From assembly GCA_019915135.1 (NCBI GenBank), contig JAHLMK010000009.1:930001-994000 (forward strand): a DNA stretch of 64,000 nucleotides, in the 5' to 3' direction. Shown piece by piece: positions 35,341 to 45,699 of this stretch. The notes below the pieces were generated by a model that searched no databases, was not told where the DNA came from, and saw only the letters and a program-made list of their open reading frames with translations. This DNA comes from Strobilurus pachycystidiatus (taxonomy: Eukaryota; Basidiomycota; Agaricomycetes; Agaricales; Physalacriaceae). Numbering within the stretch: the first letter of the stretch is position 1; each line of letters begins with the position of its first letter. The position numbers and the translations under genes were made by a program.

Positions 35341-36233
35341 CCGAGCAAAGTTCGGTCATGCAGGCGGCGGTCTAGCCCACCGCGCCATAGACTGTGAGCG
35401 CTGTGAGCAATGGGACCACTACATTGTGTGGTCAGTATTGTCATGTTTCACTCCTCGACTGAGACCGAGGTACCTCCAATCTACGTGCGGCGCAGACTCT
35501 AAGTTGAACTTTGATCGTCAGATGGAAATCGTTATCGTCATATGAAAAGTAACTCTTTGAGGGGGCCTCTCTGACGGGCAATGCCAGCTCGAACTGGGCA
35601 ATTGCCAATTTCCCTCATGAATATGACTCGCCAGAGACGCCACACAAACCAGAGCTCCCGCGCGAAAGGGAACTATGCACTGACGAATGCATCGTCATAT
35701 GAAAAAGCACTGTCGTCGTATAAAAAAGCATTGTTGTCAGAATCAACCGCTACCTGTGCTTCGGATGGCTCGGAATAGGCCCTTGTACATGTTACAAGGA
35801 TTCCTAAGGTTTTGCGAGCCATGCGGGGTTCACTACTCTTTCAGGCGACATCCGGGGCTTTTCCGCGCCTATCCGCTTCGTCAGATAAAAATGCAAAAGA
35901 TTGGTCGTGTACGTCCCTATCCAAGTCCAACTGAGCGGATTGAGTCCTGGTTGATATCAAGGCATCCCCGCAGTATTAGGGAGGTGCAGCGCGCTGATAC
36001 AAAAGCTAGTCGGTCGACCAAGAAACAGCTTCGAGCGGATGGATACCCCTACCAAAGCACTAGACTGATGTGGTCTTCCTGTGGTGAAAAAATGAAACAC
36101 ACCCGATTGAAACATACAGTTCTTCTGAGCATTTGCGTCGCGGTGAGACATTCAGAAACTCACTGTGAGAGGCAATATTCGTATGTTTGTACCTATTGTT
36201 ATCTCCGAAAACTGGATTCGTTAACTCGTTACG
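35341..36233 (+). repeat. 0.89-kb direct repeat, left copy
   Basis: It runs from ccgagcaaagttcggtcatg to ggattcgttaactcgttacg. It matches 37131-38023 at a constant offset of 1790 bp with only a few substitutions seen by eye (for example ctacattg/ctaaattg and acgaatgc/acgaaggc). Open frames inside it are mirrored in the other copy and have no recognisable domain. Confidence 0.92.
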
Positions 36234-37030
36234 CATCTCAGTAACATCTCCGGCAACTGGGCTCGTTAACTCGTTACGTATCTCATTCACATGTCCGAAA
36301 ACTGGGCTGGTCAACTCGTTACGTGTCTCGGTCACAGCTCCGACAACCTGCTCGTTAACCCGTTACGCATCTCAAATTGAAAGTAACATCTCCGGCAACT
36401 GGGCTCGTTAACTTGTTACGCATCTCAGTAACATCTCCGGCAACTGGGCTCGTTAACTCGTTACGTATCTCATTCGCATGTCCGAAAACTGGGCTGGTCA
36501 ACTCGTTACGGAAGGAAGGAAGGAAGGAAGTATATTCCGTCTGGTGGTCCCGATAAAGGAACATGACGGCTCGCAAAGTATCTACGTACACCGAGCTAAG
36601 GTACGATACTTCACCCCTCTACCAGTACGGCAGACGAGCTGACCACGTTTAAGGCCGTAGATCTGACGCCTTCAGTAGAAGGTCAGACGAGCAACTGCTC
36701 GCCGACAACGAACGACGTGTCCGTAGCTCCAGCTAATCAAGATGAAAGAGTTTTTGTTTATATTCCTTTTTACGTGTCTCGGTCACAGCTCCGACAACCT
36801 GTTCGTTAACCCGTTACGCATCTCAAAGTAACATCTCCGGCAACTGGGCTCGTTAACCCGTTACTTATCTCATTCACATGTCCGAAAACTGTGCTCGTCA
36901 ACTCGTTACGTGTCTCGGTCACAGCTCCGACAGCTTGCTCGTTAACCCGTTACGCATCTCAATCATATCTCCGAAAAGAGTATGATATAATACCTTCTTT
37001 CCTTCCGGGCTCGTTAACACGTCATGTATA
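36200..37030 (+). repeat. Tandem array of GTTAAC motif units between the direct repeats
   Basis: Units of about 40-60 bp follow the pattern (gg)ctcgttaactcgttacg + (ca/tg/ta)tctc + (a/g)gt(a/c)acatctccg(gc/aa)aactg. They are repeated many times, with a gap at about 36510-36770 that includes a ggaa microsatellite. All are in the forward orientation. Confidence 0.85.
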
Positions 37031-37130
37031 TCAGTCAACAATGTCCAAGATGTAATTTTCACCACAAAAGCCATCGCGGGGTCACCAACACATGACATTG
37101 AATCAAGAGGAGCCTTCTCGAGCAGACGTT

Positions 37131-38023
37131 CCGAGCAAAGTTCGGTCATGCAGGCGGCGGTCTAGCCCACCGCGCCATAGACTGTGAGCGCTGTGAGCAA
37201 TGGGACCACTAAATTGTGTGGTCAGTATTGTCATGTTTCACTCCTCGACTGAGACCGAGGTACCTCCAATCTACGTGCGGCGCAGACTCTAAGTTGAACT
37301 TTGATCGTCAGATGGAAATCGTTATCGTCATATGAAAAGTAACTCTTTGAGGGGGCCTCTCTGACGGGCAATGCCAGCTCGAACTGGGCAATTGCCAATT
37401 TCCCTCATGAATATGACTCGCCAGAGACGCCACACAAACCAGAGCTCCCGCGCGAAAGGGAACTATGCACTGACGAAGGCATCGTCATATGAAAAAGCAC
37501 TGTCGTCGTATAAAAAAGCATTGTTGTCAGAATCAACCGCTACCTGTGCTTCGGATGGCTCGGAATAGGCCCTTGTACATGTTACAAGGATTCCTAAGGT
37601 TTTGCGAGCCATGCGGGGTTCACTACTCTTTCAGGCGACATCCGGGGCTTTTCCGCGCCTATCCGCTTCGTCAGATAAAAATGCAAAAGATTGGTCGTGT
37701 ACGTCCCTATCCAAGTCCAACTGAGCGGATTGAGTCCTGGTTGATATCAAGGCATCCCCGCAGTATTAGGGAGGTGCAGCGCGCTGATACAAAAGCTAGT
37801 CGGTCGACCAAGAAACAGCTTCGAGCGGATGGATACCCCTACCAAAGCACTAGACTGATGTGGTCTTCCTGTGGTGAAAAAATGAAACACACCCGATTGA
37901 AACATACAGTTCTTCTGAGCATTTGCGTCGCGGTGAGACATTCAGAAACTCACTGTGAGAGGCAATATTCGTATGTTTGTACCTATTGTTATCTCCGAAA
38001 ACTGGACTCGTTAACTCGTTACG
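37131..38023 (+). repeat. 0.89-kb direct repeat, right copy
   Basis: Partner of 35341-36233. Its right end reaches the 3' end of the KDZ transposase coding region (stop at 38043-38045) with only about 20 bp between. Confidence 0.92.
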
Positions 38024-38042
38024 TGTCTCAGTCAACAATTGT

Positions 38043-41000
38043 TCAAGTTTCAGTATCCACTACACAATCTAGATCCTTTGTTACGTCTACATAATCTTTT
38101 GCGGGGTCACCGGTGTCACCAACACATGCCAACGCATCGAGAGGAGCCTTCTGGAACAAACGTTTAGCATTCTCCAACATCTTGCGACGAATGGCCGCCT
38201 GCCGTCTTGCGTACGCCTTCGTCCCCTCAACAAAGCCATCGAGGTGAACCGCGCTACTAGCGTCGGGCATCAGAGCTCTACGGTCCCACTCCAGTGCGTC
38301 ATGTTGAAACGCTGCCAATACGCGTCGCATTTCCACCCGTAAAAGAATGCACTCCTCTTGCCACCGTTGCGCTCTGCTACGCGCTTTACACCACTCAATA
38401 CGCAGAGCTGCAAATGTCTATCAGCATCCTCTGGCCCGGATCGAACCATGTGACACACCTTCTTGCATCTCCCTACCGCCAGCCGTTGTATCGACAGCGG
38501 TGGTCCATATCCAGGAAAAAATGCGGCGCCCTTCGGAATGAGACCCATGTCGGTTATCTGATCCGTCTGACTCGTCAATATTGCGGATGTCTTTGTCCTC
38601 CAGAACCTTGAGTGAAACCTTCCAAGAGTGGTCTACCATGAATTTGTCCAAGTGGAGCAATGCCTGGTAATGTGAGCGGTACCGGTCGGCGTCGTCCTTG
38701 ATGTGGGTGGTTACCTGCTGAAGCAGAGTATTGGCGCGGCCGCTGAGTTTCTGGCCCCGAACCTGCCGTTCCTTGACACGGTACATGCTGGCGCGGAGCA
38801 GGATGTGATTGCGTAATTGAGCCAGACTGTCCTCAGCTCTGGCGACACGCAGCTGGTACTCGACAGCAGCGAGAGCAAAGTCCAACGGTGTAAGCAGACG
38901 AGACATCGAAGAAGGTAGATGGAGTTCCATATCATAGGCAGACTCTGGAACATCGGAACTTTCGCCATCAGCTTCCATACGGCGCACGGTCGCAGCGGGC
39001 ATATATACGCCTTGGATTTCGCGCCAGGCCTCTATACGTCTCCTAAGCCGGTTCAGAGTCTCCTGCACGCGGGTCCTTTGGAGGTGAGTCGCGTGCGGAC
39101 CGAGGCGCTTATACTCTCGATGGGCTTTGACCCTGTTGAGCAATTGGGTTACAAGTTTCGGTATGCGAGCTTGGGAACTTACTGAAGTTCTTCCAACTGG
39201 AGACCTTGGATCACGAAATCTGACGGGCCGACAGTATGCTTGACGAAATTAACGCTGGGGTTTCGCGCTTCCTCTTCAGCCAAACGAAGGCGAACAGCAT
39301 GGTCACTAGGAGCTGGTCAAATCGTGAGTGACAAGACTAGAGAACGCATCGGAGGACGACCGATACGCACTACGTAGGGTGGGCATATACGGATTGACGA
39401 CGTCCTTCGCGAAAGGATCGGATTCCCATTTAAGAACCATGCTGCGCCATTCTGGTACAACGTCTGCCTTTTCGAGGGACGCCTCCAGACCCAAGAACGA
39501 AATTACTTTCTCCTCACGCTCCTCGACTGCTTCCTTTAATTTCTCCAATAATGCAGAAGCTACGGGCGAGTAGACGTCAGCCCGTACTCGTGAAAGGATA
39601 TGGAGAACGCACGCATGAGGCAAACTTTGCGCCAATTGGAGTCTCCGAAGTGATCCTCGAGTGTGTCCAAGCGAGAACCGGGGCCCATCTCCTTCGTACT
39701 AGCTGCCGCCGGGTCGTCGCGAGCCCAGCCACGCTCCGGAGCTTCGCCGTCTGTCCGCCCTACGTGCGGAGTCCTGTTGAAACAATACAAGGCTCGACAG
39801 AACGCAATGTGGCCTGGGAGATGGAATTTTGGGACCAGGTACAGAGCGAACCGCATGTTTTGACGTGGCCGCAATGAGTCGTCGTATATGTCTAGTCGCC
39901 AGACCAGTTTCTTGCTCCATTGACACGCTATATCGTAAGAAATCGCGAGGTCGTCGGGTGTGTTCATGCGTAGCGTCGACAATAGCGCATAGTCCATGTA
40001 TACATATCTGAGATGAGGTAAGTCGTGTAGCGTGACCATTCGCCGAGATAGACTGACTTCTCCCCCTTCTTCAAGTTGACAGCCCCTGATCCGCGTTTCA
40101 TGTCATGGCGACTACAAACAACGGCGCCGACACCACTGCAAGCCGTACCCTTGCCACCACGCTTGCTGGCCAGCTTGAGCGCATCATGCTGACTACATGT
40201 ACTTTGCTCGTCGGGAATGCTGCCTCCGAACTTTTCGATGTGGGCCTCAAAGGCGGTCTGCTCTACGAAATAAGCAGCACCAGCGTTGAGAGGTGGATCT
40301 CGCTCAGTCGAAGAAACATTGTTCCTTTGAAGTCGAAAGTTGGCGTCCATGGCAGCGAAGAAGCGGTTAGTCCAACGAGGCCTGCAAAACATTAATAAGG
40401 CTGATCCTCAATCCAGGAAGACAACGAACGCTGGGGAGATACCCAATTGTTTGCTGAAACAGTCACCATCAGCGATACCGTCGAGCATGATCAAAATTCT
40501 AACCTCAGACCAAAGTCTTCTTGCGTGTCCATATTGACACCTGGCCGAGGACAAGCTGGACATTCCACCACTAAGTCGCCTTTGGTAAGCGAATTTCGGC
40601 CAGTGGGGCGGTTCGCGATGCCGAAACGTTTGCAAATCTTCAAGTGCCGCCATTCACGGACCATTCCCAGGAAGATTTGGTATCTATCCTGCCGTGCGCG
40701 TTGACATTAGGCCATGATTCAGAGAAGAATATTGAGTAGTTACAGGTGGAGTACATGTCCCTGTGTTGTCGGTCAAGCGACAAGCTGTGTAAAAATACTC
40801 ATACGCAGAAACCTTCGCGAGAGGATGTGTCAATGACCTGAACAGTGGTCAGTGTGACGAAAGGACTAACTTTGGACATGAACGTGAGTATCTGGAAGTA
40901 CTCAAGCGAACGAAACGTCGCGCAGGTCTCAGGATCCACACTAGAAGCAGGGTACAACCGATGGCGAAGGAGTTGTATATCACGAGAGACAGTTCCGAGC

Positions 41001-41927
41001 TCGCAGTCGCAGAAGTTCATGTTGACCTTGTGGACGTAATCTTGGTCGAATACCATAAAGTATTTGGTATTCGAAGGCCGGGGATTCATACATGGCTGAT
41101 GAGGGGGATGTCCTAGCTGGATGACGAGTCCTATGGCGGCCAGAGTCGTCGGCCAAAAGTATTCGCCATGCCATTGCTATGGTTCAAGGTCAGACAAGGG
41201 TGATTAGTGGAAGCGAGCGAAATACCTGGATATGATGGAGATATTGATCAGCGTGATGGTAAAGCGTGCAATCCAAGCAGAACAAGCGCGTATCTGTGCA
41301 TGTGAGACATTCGTATACAGCCGCTGTGTCAGAGCACGGTCGACCAGGAACTCCGGGACAGACAGAGCGTTGGGCAATCTCGAGCCGCATGAGTTCGCCA
41401 AGGTATGGGTTACAGCAGCGGTCGCGCCACACCTTCCCACGATCGTCCTGTAGAAGCGTAAGAGGACGTTACAGTTTGACTGTCAGAGGCCGGCATACAG
41501 AGGGAAACCTAGACCGATGCTTGACATGCTCATCGGCGGCTTGAAGAGTAGGATCGATGGCCGGCAGATTTTCGTAATCGACATGGGTTTCGGTAAAAAT
41601 TTGACCTGCATGTATGGAGTTGGGTGGTCCAAAGGTGTAGCTGGTTGACCCGTCGTGAAGGAATGCGGATGTGGAAGTGATGTCGAGAGAGAAGGGTGGC
41701 CTCCGTTTATGTGCGACCGAAGCCGTGAGTCGTTGCCTGTTCCGCCAGTCGATATCCTGATCCACGGTCACCGGCGCGCCGTTGATTGGGGCGGAACGCT
41801 TTAAAGATTTGAGTTTGCGCAATTCCGCCTGCATGGTAAGTTGAGTGCAGAAGGTGAACCGAGGACGCACCGCAGGACTCCTCGAGATGATGGACTGGGA
41901 CGTAATTGGCAGATGATTCGAAGTCAT
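38043..41927 (-). CDS. KDZ transposase with CxC2 cysteine cluster, apparently intact
   Basis: Order along the protein: a disordered N-terminus (from MTSNHLPIT at 41927 or MQAELRKLK later); the CxC2 cluster VYECLTCTDTRLFCLDCTLYHH and FCDCELG; a second Cys segment near 40.5-40.6 kb; then the KDZ core. The core has MDANFRLQRN (Asp codon 40345-40347), STCSQHDALKLASKRGGKG, CSRHDMKRGSG, SYDIACQW (Asp 39932-39934), LVPKFHLPGHIAFC, GRTDGEAPERGW (Glu 39743-39745) and STKEMGPGSRLDTLEDHFGD. The C-terminus, SEGRRIFSWIW spliced to ALRIEWCKARSRAQRW, is also typical. No stop or frameshift was needed to join the exons. KDZ (Kyakuja-Dileera-Zisupton) proteins are DDE-like transposases of large fungal DNA elements. 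Motif copies flank it in inverted orientation. Confidence 0.9.
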
Positions 41928-41929
41928 AT

Positions 41930-42020
41930 TCGATAGCGTGTTAACGAAGTTCACGTTAACGCTGTCTGAGCCTTCTCGCAGGATGATTCGAAGTCTTTGA
42001 TGGCGTGTTAACGAAAGACA
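41930..42020 (-). repeat. Inverted copies of the satellite monomer at the KDZ 5' end
   Basis: On the minus strand it reads gcgttaacgtgaacttcgtt + aacacgctatcgaatatgac, closely matching the half-unit of the array at 44.5-45.6 kb. A second motif copy (gcgtgttaacgaaag on +) lies at about 42001. The orientation is opposite to the array and to the motifs left of the KDZ gene. Confidence 0.8.
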
Positions 42021-42189
42021 CGTCTTCGACCAGAGGGCAAAGGGAGCCGTAATCTTGAACCACCTCCTCGCAGCCGAGGAAAGGGCTTCGTTAATTAATT
42101 TATACAAGCGCAGATCACTTCGGTTGACGTACATAGCTTAAATTAAAGGTCAAAAGGTCGGATTGAACCACTCGACCTTAAAACCTTGA

Positions 42190-42865
42190 ATGCAAACTGC
42201 AGTCAATGCATCAATGACGCCCCGAGAATCTGCCCTGCGCCTGCTGCCACAGCTAAATAAAGAGGTAGACCTACTGTCCTGGCTCTTGGCCATCACCCAC
42301 TCACCCAGTTCAACAGCACCATTCCTCAAAAGAGTCTTCCGGCCTCCGCCGCCGCGAAGGGCGCACCACCATACAGCGTTTCGCAGAATCGACAACCGAA
42401 GCTTCGGATACTGATGATGAAGTACCGGAGTTGGAGAGTGTTGCGTCGTCGGACACCGAGGACACAATTCCTACGAGGGCTGGCGAAGCTCAAGGGCTGC
42501 ACAGTGTCATGTCATCGGTACGCTCGGCTTTGAGATAAGTTCACCTAGTGCTGAACTCAGAGATACAGACAGGCTCTCCGACGCTCAGCATGAATGCGCA
42601 GGCTCATCAGAGCTTTTGCTTCGTAGTTGCAGTACGTGTTTCCTCATGAGCGCTTAGCCAAACTTTAGCCAACCAGACCGTATACATCTAGGATTTCGTA
42701 CGCGGCGAAAGACTCATCTCGCTGGACGCCAACTTTAGGTTGCGAGCCTCAACTGACGAACTAATTGCGGCGGGGGGAGGATTCGAGGCCCACGGCGAAG
42801 CAGTTGAGAATCCATGGCCGCCACCTACTACAAATTACGATATAGCGCCACAGAACCGTCAGTAA
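42190..42865 (+). CDS. Hypothetical short gene, divergent from KDZ
   Basis: The first exon reads MQTAVNASMTPRESALRLLP, followed by an intron-like gtagac...cacccag. Later frames give an acidic run (ESTTEASDTDDEVPELESVA) and a last exon with FVRGERLISLDANFRLRAS...NPWPPPTTNYDIAPQNRQ (stop 42863-42865). The joining of these exons is not resolved. The LDANFRL phrase recalls the KDZ catalytic MDANFRL, but the context does not match, so I treat it as coincidence. It may be a decayed gene. Confidence 0.35.
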
Positions 42866-43023
42866 AGTCTTGAATATTTGAATCCCAACCCAATCAATTC
42901 AAAGCGCCGAAGTCTTGCTTGGACATAATAGTAGTCAAATTACCTAAAGAACAGTATTCTCATTGGCACTTAAGTCGGCTTACACTTCGGTGGTTCCTTT
43001 GAAGTTGAACTTGAACTTGAACC

Positions 43024-44373
43024 ATGTCGCAACCTCATGAAAACGCACTCCTACATGCTTCGACTCCCTCCCACTCTGTAACAGCTCCGGGGCTGCCAGG
43101 TATGCAACAACCTCCTAGGTTGTCTTCTCTTATGTTGACGGTCAACACTCAGGTGCTCCTCCGATGCTCCCTCTCATCCGGTCTGCGTCACAAATCTCTA
43201 TTCAAGTTGAGACTCCGTCAAGCGGTTCCCTAGAGAGTGACGGCGAAGACGATGACTTATGGGAGGGCGGGCCAGATGACGATCTTCTGGTGGCCGCCGT
43301 TGAGCAGGTGGGCGATACTATGTGACTCTTGAGAAGGCGCTGACAGCTGGCGACTCCATTCAAGACACGGTTACAACATCCGCACCTTTACCCAACCGCG
43401 TCCCAGACGCAAGAGATCCTAGAATGTGACGTACGCCAAGAACGATTGATGGCTTTACGAGAGGCCTGTACGAAGCAACGCGCCGACTTCACGAGTCAGT
43501 GGACCGCAATCGACGAGCAGCTCACCAAAGAGCAGGACGAGAACGACGCGCTGTTGGTCAATGCCGACGCCCAGATGGCTAAGCTTCAAACTACCATCGA
43601 TCTTCTTCGACAGAATAAGAAGACTTTCGCCGACCGACGCGTAGTTTTCATGCAGGAGACAGAGGAGCGAAATGAAAGGATGGCAGCTGAGGATGCCCGA
43701 GTAGCGGGTATGCAAGCGGAGTTCGTTGAGCAATGTAGGGAGATGTATCGTCGCCACGAGGAGGAACGGAACTTACTGTTCCCAACCGCGTTGAGGTCTA
43801 CCAACACTCTCCATGCACCGACTCCTTCGACTCCCTCGAGACTTGGCAACGGACCTCCATCCCGACTACCTGGCCCATTGGCTACATTTCTAAATCTTGT
43901 GAAAGTTCGGCATCCCACTTGTTCCTTGGTGACCGATGGTCGCGTCATGGGTGTTCATGAAAGCTGGTGAGTGGTTATTCTTGTATTTTCTACAAGTGTC
44001 TCATGTTTCCTATCAGGACGGAATCCATATTACTCGCTGGATGCATCCCCAGCCACAATCCCCAGGATTGGGATAATGTTGAGGATGCCCGTGCGCACTG
44101 GAACGCGCTTTGGTCCAGCGGATCAGTCGCAGCGCAGTGGAAGCATAGTTGCTCTAGCGACCAGTTGTGGTATATCATCTTCTCTGACAAATCTCCTGGA
44201 GTGTACTATGGCCGGTAAGCGCCTGACAGCTTTTCTTGGGTTTACTGATGATTTTTCACAGTCATCGCGCTTTACGCCAGCTTGGATCTACTGGGTCGCC
44301 CATTGTCTTTGCCACGTACGAAAGGGAAGACGCCGAAGAATTCTACTACCTGCATCGCGATCACTACATGTAA
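43024..44373 (+). CDS. Coiled-coil protein with C-terminal RNase H1-N/viroplasmin-like domain
   Basis: The start ATG at 43024 gives MSQPHENALLHASTPSHSV. Introns after LPG and after VAAVEQ are clear, and the latter joins to TRLQHPHLYPTAS. A coiled coil of about 130 residues follows (LREACTKQRADF, KEQDENDALLVNADAQMAKL, FVEQCREMYRRHEEERNLLF). A Ser/Pro hinge leads to the C-terminal domain: VEDARAHWNALWSSG, LWYIIFSDKSPGVYYG, spliced to RHRALRQLGSTGSPIVFATY and EREDAEEFYYLH, ending RDHYM (stop 44371-44373). WYIIF...PGVYYGR...ATYEREDAEEF is the RNase H1-N/viroplasmin-like pattern. The coiled coil suggests oligomerisation. Its function is unknown. Confidence 0.68.
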
Positions 44374-44529
44374 ACAATCCTTCCTTGCTTGTTGTATATA
44401 ATGTGTTGTATTTTTGTTTTTGCCTTTTTGTCGTCTCGTAGTGCTATTTAACATGTGAAGCTCGATTTATATTTCCCATATCGACTCCAAATCATCATGC
44501 GACCCAGCCAACTCCCAGCCATGCAGGCG

Positions 44530-45600
44530 TAAACTTGAACTTCGTCAACACGCTATCAGACTTGACTTCTGCGAGACGCGTAAACGTGAAGTTCGCTAAC
44601 ACGCCATCAAGATTGATTTTGAATCATCCTGCGAGACAGCCATGCAGTGTGAACGTGAGCTTCGTTAACACGCTATCCCATTTGACTTCGAATCATCCGA
44701 TTCCCAAGCGACGCAGCCAAGGCCTTGAGCCATGCAGGCGTGAACGTGAAGTTCGCTAACACGCCATCAAGATTGATTTCGAATCATCCTGCGAGACAGC
44801 CATGCAGTGTGAACGTGAACTTCGTCAACACGCTATCCAATTTGACTTCGAATCATCCGATTCCCAAGCGACGCCGCCAAGGCCTTGAGCCATGCAGGCG
44901 TGAACGTGAAGTTCGCTAACACGCCATCAAGATTGATTTCGAATCATCCTGCGAGACAGCCATGCAGTGTGAACGTGAGCTTCGTTAACACGCTATCCCA
45001 TTTGACTTCGAATCATCCGATTCCCAAGCGACGCAGCCAAGGCCTTGAGCCATGCAGGCGTGAACGTGAAGTTCGCTAACACGCCATCAAGATTGATTTC
45101 GAATCATCCTGCGAGACAGCCATGCAGTGTGAACGTGAGCTTCGTTAACACGCTATCCCATTTGACTTCGAATCATCCGATTCCCAAGCGACGCAGCCAA
45201 GGCCTTGAGCCATGCAGGCGTGAACGTGAAGTTCGCTAACACGCCATCAAGATTGATTTCGAATCATCCTGCGAGACAGCCATGCAGTGTGAACGTGAAC
45301 TTCGTCAACACGCTATCCAATTTGACTTCGAATCATCCGATTCCCAAGCGACGCCGCCATGAGCCTAAACGTGAAAGTCGCTAACACGCCATCAAGATTG
45401 ATTTCGAATCATCCTGCGAGACAGCCATGCAGCGTGAACGTGAACTTCGTTAACACGCTATCCAATTTGATTTCGAATCATCCGATTCCCGCAGCCATGC
45501 AGGCGAAACCGTCAAGTTCGCTAACACGCCATCAAAGTTGATTTCGAAACATCCCGCGAGACAGCCAAAGTAAATTTCGTTAACGCGCCATCAAAGTTGA
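44530..45600 (+). repeat. Satellite-like array, 160-bp higher-order repeat
   Basis: At least four 160-bp units (phased at about 44739, 44899, 45059 and 45219) are nearly identical, with diverged units at both ends. Each unit is made of two related half-units: gcgtgaacgtgaagttcgct + aacacgccatcaagattgat, and tgtgaacgtgaacttcgtca + acacgctatccaatttgact. Each half carries one motif copy in forward orientation. Flanking phrases such as cgaatcatcctgcgagacag are shared between halves. Open frames through it are repeat artefacts. Confidence 0.93.
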
Positions 45601-45699
45601 CTTCGGAGACAGAAAGGAACAAGATGGTATTCGAGACAGCAGATAACACGATGCATCACAAGATTTTTTGACTATAAATACTACCCGCCCGAACGATAG

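Noticed and set aside
35290..35400. tRNA- or SINE-like head on the minus strand (A/B-box-like sequence near ggttcggctac)
   Set aside because: No cloverleaf can be drawn, the B box is poor, and one duplication border cuts through it.
35687..36244. A 185-codon open frame mirrored at 37489-38094
   Set aside because: The conservation comes from the recent direct duplication. There is no domain or splice signal, and the translation is Cys/His/Arg-rich in a way expected of non-coding DNA.
42149..42200. B-box-like ggttcaatcc on the minus strand
   Set aside because: The flanking bases do not pair as a T-arm and no A box lies at the right distance.
42720..42740. LDANFRL phrase as a second KDZ catalytic site
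   Set aside because: It is followed by unrelated sequence, with no QSTCSQHD or YDIACQW-type segments downstream on the + strand.
44535..45541. Repeated ~64-codon open frames every 160 bp, like a repeat protein or a CRISPR-type array
   Set aside because: They are frames through the satellite units, with stops in each unit. Unit size and lack of unique spacers exclude CRISPR.
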